DNA of 18,242 nt from JAGQTE01 sp964648005 (GTDB lineage Bacteria; Actinomycetota; Acidimicrobiia; Acidimicrobiales; Acidimicrobilacustridaceae). The notes under the pieces were generated by a model that was not told the DNA's origin, did not search any database, and saw only the letters and a list, made by a program, of their open reading frames with translations. How positions within the stretch are numbered: the first letter of the stretch is position 1; each line of letters starts with the position of its first letter. The translations under genes were made by a program, and so were the position numbers. Below, one piece after another: positions 1 through 6,342 of the stretch. Where the stretch lies: positions 1 to 18,242 of the forward strand of contig CAZYKR010000062.1 of assembly GCA_964648005.1 (NCBI GenBank), given 5' to 3'.

Positions 1-186
1 CCACACGGCGGCGCTCGCAGCGAGCGGACCGACGGCGAGCGCGGCGCTGCGTGCCGGCGAGCGGTCCCGCTGCCGACGGTGTACCGCAAGGGCCGTCACC
101 GTCCCGACGGCCCCGCACGCGACGCCGACGGCGGCGTCGTGGATCGGCAGACGGCCGACGAGCCCTGCATCGGCGAGCACGACCAT
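1..186 (-). CDS. Partial gene of unknown function, N-terminal 62 residues, cut by the window edge
   Basis: Reading leftward from an ATG at 186-184, the frame stays open to the window edge (62 codons). An in-frame TAG at 198-196 limits the start to this ATG or the GTG two codons later. Third codon positions are overwhelmingly G or C, as in the real genes of this window, which supports coding. The peptide begins MVVLADAGLV and has a hydrophobic, glycine/alanine/valine-rich stretch at about residues 18-35. A short basic patch (HRRQRDR) and a second hydrophobic stretch follow, so a multi-pass membrane protein is plausible. I do not recognise the family. It is divergent from a NodB deacetylase and may belong to the same glycan region, but that is inference. 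A TAnnnT box lies 6 bases before the ATG. Confidence 0.5.
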   Translation of the reverse strand, partial: MVVLADAGLVGRLPIHDAAVGVACGAVGTVTALAVHRRQRDRSPARSAALAVGPLAASAAVW

Positions 187-190
187 GGCG

Positions 191-208
191 GCACGCTAGC
201 GAGCGTGC
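191..208. promoter_or_regulatory. Perfect inverted repeat in a divergent promoter region (candidate operator)
   Basis: Arms GCACGCT (191-197) and AGCGTGC (202-208) are exact reverse complements around a 4-base centre. The repeat covers the -10 box of the leftward gene and lies just upstream of the expected -35 region of the rightward deacetylase, so a bound protein could affect both. The protein that might bind it is unknown. Confidence 0.4.
193..198 (-). promoter_or_regulatory. -10 box for the leftward partial gene, predicted leaderless
   Basis: The leftward strand reads TAGCGT, then six bases, then the ATG at 186. This matches the TAnnnT form of an actinobacterial -10 box and places the predicted transcription start at or next to the start codon. 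No convincing -35 box is visible. The box lies inside the inverted repeat at 191-208. Confidence 0.45.
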
Positions 209-239
209 TCCGGCAACCGGTCCGTCGCCGGCAGCGGGA

Positions 240-245
240 TAGATT
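240..245 (+). promoter_or_regulatory. -10 box for the first NodB deacetylase, predicted leaderless
   Basis: TAGATT is followed by seven bases and then the ATG at 253. The spacing puts the transcription start at the start codon, and no Shine-Dalgarno sequence is present upstream of the ATG. No clear -35 hexamer is visible. Confidence 0.5.
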
Positions 246-252
246 CCGCCCG

Positions 253-1188
253 ATGGCCGAGGCGGGACGAGGCGAACGGGCGCTGGCGGCGAGCCCGCTG
301 CAACGCAGCTTCGAACGCGCGTCGCGCCGCCGCGTGGCGGTGCTGGCGTACCACGACGTCGCACCGGAGCACGCCGAGACCTTCGAGGCGCACCTGCGCT
401 GGCTTGCCGCCAACCGCACGCCGCTGGCACCGCAGCGCGCCCTCGAGGTGCTCGAAGCCGGTCATCCCCCGCCCGGGGCCACCCTCGTCACCTTCGACGA
501 CGGCGACCCGACGGTGGCATCGGTGGCGGCGCCGCTGCTCGCACGCCACGGCATCGGCGCCATCGCCTTCGTCAACCCGGCCGTCGTCGGCACCGACGAC
601 CCGCAATGGTGGGACGAGGTCGTCGACCTCCTCGCTGCGGGCGGGCACAGCGCCCGCATCGATGCCGCCGGCGTGCACGGCCCCGACCGCGTGGTGGCGT
701 GGTGCAAGCGCCTCGACGACGCCGACCGGCGCGCCGTGATCGACGACCTGCGCTCCAGCGCCACCTCGCCGGCACCGCGACGTCCGCAGCTCACCCCCGA
801 CGACCTGCGGGCGCTCTCCGACGCCGGCGTCACCATCGGGAACCACGGCCTGACGCACGCGCTGCTCGACCGGTGCGACGACGCCACGCTGCGCCGCGAG
901 ATCCTCGACGCCCACGAGCGGCTCACCGAGTGGCTGGGCCACGAGCCCTGCGCCTTCGCCTACCCGAACGGCAACGGCGACCCCCGGGCCCACGCCGTCC
1001 TCGCCGGGGCCGGCTACCGGGCGGCCTTCGGCTTCGACCACCACCTGAGCGACGGCCCGGCGCCCGATCGGTGGGCCGTCTCGCGCCTGCGGGTCAACGC
1101 CTGGACGCCTCCCATCCGGTTCCGGTTGATCATGTCGGGGTTGCATCCGGCCCTCCTGGCCACACGAACTCGCCTACGACGGGCCTGA
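253..1188 (+). CDS. Polysaccharide deacetylase, NodB / carbohydrate esterase 4 family
   Basis: This 311-residue protein carries the NodB-fold motifs of metal-dependent deacetylases that remove acetyl groups from N-acetylated sugars. TFDDG is at residues 80-84 and supplies the catalytic and metal-binding aspartates. HGLTH at 198-202 supplies the HxxxH metal ligands, and FAYPNG follows at 235-240. The N-terminal YHDVAP segment at 33-38 is also typical of this fold. No signal peptide or membrane segment is evident, so it probably acts in the cytoplasm, for example on a lipid-linked or nucleotide-linked intermediate. The open frame extends upstream to 79, but I chose the ATG at 253. It follows a -10 box by 7 bases, and the extra 58 residues are arginine-rich and overlap the divergent gene. 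A Wzz/BY-kinase gene follows on the same strand after 110 bases. The exact substrate cannot be read from sequence. Confidence 0.85.
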   Translation: MAEAGRGERALAASPLQRSFERASRRRVAVLAYHDVAPEHAETFEAHLRWLAANRTPLAPQRALEVLEAGHPPPGATLVTFDDGDPTVASVAAPLLARHGIGAIAFVNPAVVGTDDPQWWDEVVDLLAAGGHSARIDAAGVHGPDRVVAWCKRLDDADRRAVIDDLRSSATSPAPRRPQLTPDDLRALSDAGVTIGNHGLTHALLDRCDDATLRREILDAHERLTEWLGHEPCAFAYPNGNGDPRAHAVLAGAGYRAAFGFDHHLSDGPAPDRWAVSRLRVNAWTPPIRFRLIMSGLHPALLATRTRLRRA

Positions 1189-1226
1189 ACCGCACTCGAT
1201 GCACGAAGGCTCACCGCCGGCAGCGA

Positions 1227-1232
1227 TAGGCT
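1227..1232 (+). promoter_or_regulatory. Candidate -10 box for the Wzz/BY-kinase and polymerase genes
   Basis: TAGGCT fits TAnnnT and lies in the 110-base gap after the deacetylase stop. The predicted transcription start, near 1239, leaves a leader of about 60 bases before the TTG start at 1299. That leader holds the stem-loop at 1248-1267. No clear -35 box is visible. Confidence 0.4.
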
Positions 1233-1247
1233 GACCGTTCGGTCCGT

Positions 1248-1267
1248 GCCGGGCAGTCGCGCCCGGC
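1248..1267 (+). other. GC-rich stem-loop in the 5' leader of the Wzz/BY-kinase gene
   Basis: GCCGGGC (1248-1254) and GCCCGGC (1261-1267) are exact complements around a 6-base loop. The structure starts about 10 bases after the predicted transcription start and ends 31 bases before the start codon. No T-rich tract follows, so it is not a standard intrinsic terminator. It may affect mRNA stability or translation, or be incidental in such GC-rich DNA. Confidence 0.35.
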
Positions 1268-1298
1268 CACACCCCGGCGGCATCCGCAACGCACCACC

Positions 1299-3287
1299 TT
1301 GGACATCCTCCGCTACGCCCGTTCGCTGCGCCGCCATTGGCGACTGCTCATCGTGACCACCGTCGTCGGTCTCGGTCTCGGCGTGGCGTCGGCGGCGGCG
1401 CAACCGGCGCAGCGCACGTCGAGCTGGTATCGGGCTGAGCACACGCTGTTCTGCGAGGGCGCGTCACCGAACCTGGCCCAGCTGGCGGCGTTCGCCACCA
1501 CCGGGCCGGTACCCGAGAAGGCGGCCGAGCGCCTCGGCGAGTCCACGGCGGAGATGACCGCGTTCGTCCGGGCGCGACCGGTGCCCGAGGCCGGCTTCCT
1601 GCAGATCGTCGCCGTCGGCACCGACGCCGCCAAGGCCGAAGAGACAGCCGACACGGTCGCCGAGGAGCTCACCGCCTACGAGCTCCAACTCCCGGACCCG
1701 ACGCTCGCAGAGCGGCTGGCGCAGATCGACCAGGAGATGAACGCCCAGCGCGACCTGTGGAACCAGGCGCTCGCCAACGGCGCCAACGCCGCCGACCTCG
1801 AAGAGGCCGAGTTCTACAAGACCCAGCACGATCAGGCGGTCGAGCGGTTCAACGAGCTCGAGGCCGAGCGGCAGGAGCTCGAGCAGGGCGGCAACCGCCA
1901 GGCCTGCCTCTCGACCGTGTCGAGCGCCGAGGCCGTCGCCACCAACCGAGACGCCGTCGAAGAGCTGCTGACGGCACCGACGGCCGGCAAGAACGGCACG
2001 ACCGCCGGGTCGGGCATCCCCGAGCTCCAGCAGCAGGCGAGCACCCTCGGACCGGTACCTCGCGGCGCCGCCGGAGCGGCCGGCGGTCTGCTCATCGGTA
2101 TCGCCATCGGCTTGGTCGTCGATCGGATCGACCCCCGCATCCGCACCAAGGACCAGGCCGAGACAGCGTTCGGCTGGCCGGTGATCGCGGAGATACCCCC
2201 GCTGCCCAAACCCCTGCGCTCCGGCGACGCCATCGCCACGTACGACCAGCCCCGCTCCCGCATCGCCGAGGCCTACCGGGTGCTGCGGTCGTCGATCCTG
2301 TTCGCCGCCGACGTCTCCGAGTCGGCCTTCCTCGCCGCCGGAACGCGTGCCGACGCCAAGGAGGCGCGCCCGGCCAACGGCAACGGGAACGGCTCGACCA
2401 CCAACGGCTCGACCACCAAGGCCACCGCCGAGCACGAGGCCGATCCGGCGAGCGACCACTCCGCCGACGAGGCGACGTCGACAGACGACGACGAGCCGCG
2501 GCGCTCCCGCACGGTCGCTACGGCCGGCCGGCGAGCCCGACGCAACGACGACGACCGGCCCGACGACGATCAGCCCGGCGAGGACGCCGCCGAGGAGACG
2601 TCGCCACCCGACGCCACCGACGATCGTGAGGCAGCGCCGCTGACCGCCGACGTCGATGCCCCGGTGGTGCAGCGCGACGCCGTCGTCGTGATGATCACCT
2701 CGCCTGGGCCCGCCGAGGGCAAGACGACCTCCGTGGCGAACCTCGCCGCCGCCTTCGCCGAGGCGAACGCCAAGGTCCTGGTCGTCAACTGCGACTTCCG
2801 CCGTCCCCGGGTGCACGCCTTCCTCGGCGGCACGGAGACCACCTCGCTCGCCGGTCCGGTGGCGTCGAGCTACACCAACATCGACCTCTTCGACCACCAC
2901 ACCGAGGACGTCACCAACAGCCCCGCGGAGATCCTGGCCGAGCAGCGCCGCATCATCCGCCGCTGCCGGACGCGCTACGACGTGATCCTGCTCGACACGG
3001 CGCCCCTGCTGTCGACGAACGACGCCACCGAGGTGCTCAACGAGGCCGACCTGGTGGTGCTGGTCGGGCGCGCGGGCAAGACCACCAAGGAGGCGGCCGA
3101 CCGCGCCGCCGAACTGCTCGACCGGCGTGAGGCGCCGGTGCTCGGCGTGACCCTGGTCGGGGTGACGGAAGGCCCGGGCGGCCGGTACTACTACTACGGC
3201 TCGAACCGCTACTACTCCGACGAGACCCGCCGCCCTGACGCCGCCTCGCCCCTCGAGGAGATGGCCCGCACCGACGCCGGGCGGTGA
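1299..3287 (+). CDS. Fused Wzz chain-length regulator and bacterial tyrosine (BY) kinase
   Basis: This 662-residue protein joins a Wzz-type membrane module to a BY-kinase and should control the length and export of a surface polysaccharide. It starts at TTG 1299, because no ATG or GTG lies in frame nearby upstream and MDILRYARSLRRHWRLL is a typical Wzz beginning. Transmembrane segment 1 is at about residues 16-34, an external region with a helical stretch covers about 134-197, and segment 2 is at about 256-275. The kinase part has the oligomerisation motif ExxRxxR (E324, R327, R330), Walker A (GPAEGKTT, about 470-477), a Walker A' region reading VVNCDFRRP (about 495-503) and Walker B (VILLDTAP, about 562-569). 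It ends with a tyrosine cluster (YYYY and YY, about 630-639), the usual autophosphorylation site. Residues about 340-458 are a disordered, Asp/Asn/Thr/Ser-rich insert between ExxRxxR and Walker A. The first aspartate usual in Walker A' is asparagine here. The next gene starts 4 bases after the stop. Confidence 0.85.
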   Translation: MDILRYARSLRRHWRLLIVTTVVGLGLGVASAAAQPAQRTSSWYRAEHTLFCEGASPNLAQLAAFATTGPVPEKAAERLGESTAEMTAFVRARPVPEAGFLQIVAVGTDAAKAEETADTVAEELTAYELQLPDPTLAERLAQIDQEMNAQRDLWNQALANGANAADLEEAEFYKTQHDQAVERFNELEAERQELEQGGNRQACLSTVSSAEAVATNRDAVEELLTAPTAGKNGTTAGSGIPELQQQASTLGPVPRGAAGAAGGLLIGIAIGLVVDRIDPRIRTKDQAETAFGWPVIAEIPPLPKPLRSGDAIATYDQPRSRIAEAYRVLRSSILFAADVSESAFLAAGTRADAKEARPANGNGNGSTTNGSTTKATAEHEADPASDHSADEATSTDDDEPRRSRTVATAGRRARRNDDDRPDDDQPGEDAAEETSPPDATDDREAAPLTADVDAPVVQRDAVVVMITSPGPAEGKTTSVANLAAAFAEANAKVLVVNCDFRRPRVHAFLGGTETTSLAGPVASSYTNIDLFDHHTEDVTNSPAEILAEQRRIIRRCRTRYDVILLDTAPLLSTNDATEVLNEADLVVLVGRAGKTTKEAADRAAELLDRREAPVLGVTLVGVTEGPGGRYYYYGSNRYYSDETRRPDAASPLEEMARTDAGR

Positions 3288-3291
3288 TCGG

Positions 3292-4842
3292 GTGACCACG
3301 GTCGACCGGTCCCGCCTGCCGACCCGCACCCGGCGTGACGACCCCGGTCGATCGACGCGCACGGCACCCCGCCGCGTCGAGGCGCGCCGTGCGGGGCAGT
3401 CGTCCGTACCGCAACCCGGGATGCGGCGGGCCGGCGCGCTCACCGCTCGCCACGTCGACCACACCGAGACCGGTTGGCGCCTCGTGGCGTTGCTGAGCTT
3501 CGTCGGTGCCGGAGGCGTGTACCTGTACCTGGCCGTCACCTCGCCCGCGCGCGGCGTGCTCGGTGCCGCGGCGCTGCCACTGCTGGTGTTGGCAGGCCTC
3601 GCTGTCATCCAGTTGCTGGTGCGTGCCAACGCGCCGACCTACGACCTCGCCGGCATCGCCGGCACCGGCCTCGGCCTGCGCCTGGTCGGCGGCTACGCGC
3701 GCTTCCTCAATCCCGTCGACGCGTTCTCGTACCACACCGAGGGCATCCGTCTGGCCGAGGCGTACCGCGTCCTGGACTTCGGCGCCGATCCCCAGCGCGA
3801 CATCCCCGGCACCGGGACGATCCGGGTGGCGTCGGGCGTACTGCACATCGTGACCTTCGATGACTTCCTGCTCACCCTGTTGCTGTTCACGCTGGGCAGC
3901 TTCATCGGTGCGTGCCTGTTCGTGCGAGCGCTGCAGATCGCCTTCCCCGAGGCGGACCAGAAGCGCTACGCCATGCTCGTGTTCCTCCTGCCGACGCTGT
4001 TCTTCTGGCCGTCGAGCCTCGGCAAGGAGGCGTGGATGATGCTGGGGCTCGGTCTGTTCGCACTCGGTGCTGCTCGCCTGTACGCCGGCACCACCGCGCG
4101 GGCGGTGCCCGAGATCATGCTCGGTCTGGCCATGACCACGCTGGTGCGCCCGCACGTGTCGTTGCTGGCGCTCGCGGCCCTCGGCGTCGGCTTCCTCGGC
4201 GCCGGCACCGACCGCACCCGGGTCCGAACCGCCGCTCGCATCGCCGGCGTGGTGCTGCTCCTGCTCGGCGGTGCCATCCTCTCTCGTTCGGCGGCAGACC
4301 GGCTCAACCTCGAGAACCTGGGCACCGACGAGTTGTCGAGCGCGCAGCAGCGCACCGCCGAGAGCACGTCGACCTCGGGCGGTTCGGCGTTCGAACCCGT
4401 CATCGCCAACGGCCCGATCAGCTTCGGCATGGCCACCGTGACCGTCCTCTTCCGCCCGCTTCCGGGTGAGGTGCGTTCGCTCGAGGGCATCCTGGCGTCG
4501 ATGGAGAGCGTGTTCCTCGTGGGACTGGGTGCGGTCTCGATCCGCCGGTACGCCCGGCTGCCGGGGCTGTTGCGACGCGTCCACTACCTGCTGCTGTGCC
4601 TGGCGTTCACCCTCGGTTTCGTCTGGGCCTTCTCGGCCATCGGCAACTTCGGCATCCTCACCCGCCAGCGATCGCAGGTGCTGCCGTTCTTCCTGGTGCT
4701 GCTGGCGCTGCCGCCGCTCGTCGAGCGCCAGCGCCACCGTCGTCGGGCCCGCCTGGGACCCGATCGACGCCGTGGTGAGGACGCCGAGGTGCTCGAGGCC
4801 AGCCTCGGGCCGCGACGCCGATCCACGCCCTCGGCTTCCTGA
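3292..4842 (+). CDS. Multi-pass membrane protein, possible polysaccharide polymerase
   Basis: This 516-residue protein starts at GTG 3292, four bases after the Wzz/kinase stop, so the two are probably co-transcribed and translationally coupled. Residues 1-60 are arginine-rich and should be cytoplasmic. They are followed by about ten hydrophobic segments, including about 63-80, 88-110, 190-212, 226-240, 246-264, 287-304, 315-330, 402-416, 430-450 and 460-476. A loop at about 136-180 (with FSYHTEG) and one at about 332-375 are probably outside the membrane. The conserved-looking segment FFWPSSLGKEAW (237-248) and the end NFGILTRQRSQVLPF (452-466) resemble segments I recall from uncharacterised Wzy/EpsG-like proteins of exopolysaccharide clusters. 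That resemblance and the neighbouring Wzz are the only basis for suggesting a polymerase. A glycosyltransferase of the membrane GT-C type is the main alternative. The C-terminus is a basic tail. Confidence 0.6.
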   Translation: MTTVDRSRLPTRTRRDDPGRSTRTAPRRVEARRAGQSSVPQPGMRRAGALTARHVDHTETGWRLVALLSFVGAGGVYLYLAVTSPARGVLGAAALPLLVLAGLAVIQLLVRANAPTYDLAGIAGTGLGLRLVGGYARFLNPVDAFSYHTEGIRLAEAYRVLDFGADPQRDIPGTGTIRVASGVLHIVTFDDFLLTLLLFTLGSFIGACLFVRALQIAFPEADQKRYAMLVFLLPTLFFWPSSLGKEAWMMLGLGLFALGAARLYAGTTARAVPEIMLGLAMTTLVRPHVSLLALAALGVGFLGAGTDRTRVRTAARIAGVVLLLLGGAILSRSAADRLNLENLGTDELSSAQQRTAESTSTSGGSAFEPVIANGPISFGMATVTVLFRPLPGEVRSLEGILASMESVFLVGLGAVSIRRYARLPGLLRRVHYLLLCLAFTLGFVWAFSAIGNFGILTRQRSQVLPFFLVLLALPPLVERQRHRRRARLGPDRRRGEDAEVLEASLGPRRRSTPSAS

Positions 4843-4847
4843 TCCCC

Positions 4848-4863
4848 CGAGCCGACCGGCTCG
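4848..4863 (+). terminator. Possible weak hairpin terminator after the polymerase-like gene
   Basis: CGAGCCG and CGGCTCG can pair as six base pairs around a 4-base loop, five bases after the stop codon at 4842. The following sequence (AAGTAATCGCCTTT) is relatively AT-rich for this genome but is not a clean T tract. The structure could end the Wzz/kinase and polymerase transcript or attenuate read-through into the next pair. Confidence 0.35.
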
Positions 4864-4897
4864 AAGTAATCGCCTTTCCATGCCTTTCATGCACTGT

Positions 4898-4903
4898 CAT
4901 GCT
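4898..4903 (+). promoter_or_regulatory. Possible -10 box for the exported protein and LysM pair
   Basis: CATGCT keeps the A at position 2 and T at position 6 of TAnnnT and sits six bases before the ATG at 4910, the same spacing as the leaderless genes here. The word CATGC occurs at 4879, 4888 and 4898, spaced 9 and 10 bases, about one helical turn apart. The call is weak. Confidence 0.25.
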
Positions 4904-4909
4904 GGCGGG

Positions 4910-5443
4910 ATGCTGACGCCACATCCGCTCGTGCTTCGGGTTGGAGCCGCCGCCATCGGGCTCGGCTGCTGCGCCGCCGGCGTGACCATGCTGGGCGCCG
5001 GCGACACCGGCGAGCGCACCACCAGCGCCGTCGTGCCCGCGGCCGCGGCGGCCGAACCTGGGTGCAGCGCCCTCGCCACACCCGAGCGGCCCCCGATCCC
5101 GGCGCCGGCATGCACGGCGGCCGCGCCGGCACCGCCCGCGGGCATCGAGCTCGACGGCATCAGCTACGGGGTCGCGTCCGAGGACGACGATCTGCTGGTC
5201 ATCGACCCGGCCTGCGATGGCGACGTGATCGTCCTGGTGGTCGAACCCGAGGGGACGGTGTCGGGGTTCGCGCACCGACCGACCGGCACCGACCCGGTCT
5301 ACGCGTTGCCGCTCGCCCGAGCCGAGCCGGGCCAGGTCCTGGCAGCCGGCGCCGGCAGCTGCCCGCAACCCGTGCTGCGACACGGACTCGAGGACGACGC
5401 CGTGCCCGTCCCGCTCGCTGCCCTGCGTCAGGAATCGCCATGA
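4910..5443 (+). CDS. Small exported or membrane-anchored protein of unknown function
   Basis: The protein has 177 residues from ATG 4910. In-frame ATGs at 4880 and 4889 would add 10 or 7 residues. The N-terminus (MLTPHPLVLRVGAAAIGLGCC) reads as a signal peptide or anchor, with hydrophobic residues up to about 30. An Ala/Pro-rich stretch with cysteines follows (about 40-77). A compact domain comes next (about 78-165) with alternating beta-like strands such as LDGISYGVAS and DVIVLVVEPEG. Cysteines at about 92 and 141 could form a disulfide outside the cell. I do not recognise the family. Its stop overlaps the start of the LysM gene (ATGA), so the two are translationally coupled and probably act together at the cell envelope. 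Confidence 0.65.
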   Translation: MLTPHPLVLRVGAAAIGLGCCAAGVTMLGAGDTGERTTSAVVPAAAAAEPGCSALATPERPPIPAPACTAAAPAPPAGIELDGISYGVASEDDDLLVIDPACDGDVIVLVVEPEGTVSGFAHRPTGTDPVYALPLARAEPGQVLAAGAGSCPQPVLRHGLEDDAVPVPLAALRQESP

Positions 5444-6342
5444 GAACCTCGAACCACCTCCCGGAGCGACCCCACCGCCTGGCAGAGGCGCTGTGGCTGG
5501 TGCTGCTGACCGGCGCGTGGGTCACGATCGCCGTCGTGCCCACGCCGATCGACATCGACGACCCGTTCACCGTGGTCTTCGCCGGCGTGCGCCTCGGCGC
5601 CGGCATCCTCGCCGCCCGGGCGACGGTGGCGACGATCGCCTTCGCCGTGGCCCGGGCCGCCCGATCGGCGGCGGCCGCACGACTGGCGCTGCGGAGCGCG
5701 CCCCGATCACTGCGGCCGATCGTCCAGCGGCAGCTCGCCATCGCCATCGCCGCCGGCTCGACCCTGGTCGCCGTGCCCGGCGTCGCCGGCGCCAGCACCG
5801 TCGTGGCGGCCGGCGACGCGGCGCCGCGCGGTTCGGGCACTGCGCCGTCCCTCCCCGAGACCGCACCCCCGGCGATGTGGCGGCTGGAGGAGTCGAGCGC
5901 CACATCGAGCACCGGCCCGAGCCCCGACTCGCACCCCGCGCCCGCACCGACGCCCGCCGAGCCCAGCCCGGCCGATGCCGCGACACCCCGACCCGATGCC
6001 ACGACGCCCCGGTCCGAGAGCGGAGCCGAGCCCGACGCCGGGGACCCGGAGGCGACCGCGCATCGCACCGACCCGCCGGGCGACGCCGACGGCTCGGCGT
6101 CACCAGCGGACGGCCCCGCAGCACCTCCGAGCGATCGGACCTGGGTCGTGGCGCGTGGCGAGCACCTGTGGAGCATCGCCGCCGACGTCCAGGCGTCACG
6201 GCTCGGTCGCCAACCGACGATCGACGAGGTCGCTCGCCTCCACACCGCGGTGATCGAGCTGAACCGCAATCGCCTCGCCGACCCCGACAACCCCGATCTG
6301 ATCTTCGCCGGTCAGGAGCTCATCGTGCCGGAGGCACCGTGA
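5440..6342 (+). CDS. Membrane-anchored LysM-domain protein
   Basis: This 300-residue protein starts at ATG 5440, overlapping the previous stop by 4 bases, with AGGA upstream as a ribosome site. Hydrophobic segments at about residues 15-34, 42-75 and 97-123 suggest two or three membrane passes. A Pro/Ala/Thr/Asp-rich linker (about 125-233) follows, long enough to cross part of the cell wall. Residues about 234-297 form one LysM domain: TWVVARGEHLWSIA, then a central helix, then LNRNRLADPDNPDLIFAGQELIVP. LysM domains bind GlcNAc-containing polymers such as peptidoglycan. The protein lacks a visible catalytic domain, so it is more likely a wall-binding tether than a hydrolase. Its last 23 bases overlap the end of convergent hemW. 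It may work with the exported protein encoded just before it. Confidence 0.75.
   Translation: MRTSNHLPERPHRLAEALWLVLLTGAWVTIAVVPTPIDIDDPFTVVFAGVRLGAGILAARATVATIAFAVARAARSAAAARLALRSAPRSLRPIVQRQLAIAIAAGSTLVAVPGVAGASTVVAAGDAAPRGSGTAPSLPETAPPAMWRLEESSATSSTGPSPDSHPAPAPTPAEPSPADAATPRPDATTPRSESGAEPDAGDPEATAHRTDPPGDADGSASPADGPAAPPSDRTWVVARGEHLWSIAADVQASRLGRQPTIDEVARLHTAVIELNRNRLADPDNPDLIFAGQELIVPEAP

Noticed and set aside
1464..3629. Long leftward open frame (721 codons) opposite the Wzz/BY-kinase gene
   Set aside because: It is antisense to a well-supported gene, and its Gly/Val/Arg-rich composition is what GC-rich codons give when read backwards. No family motif is present.
3037..4890. Long leftward frame (617 codons) opposite the membrane protein
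   Set aside because: It is hydrophilic and Gln/Arg/His-rich, an antisense image of a hydrophobic membrane protein.
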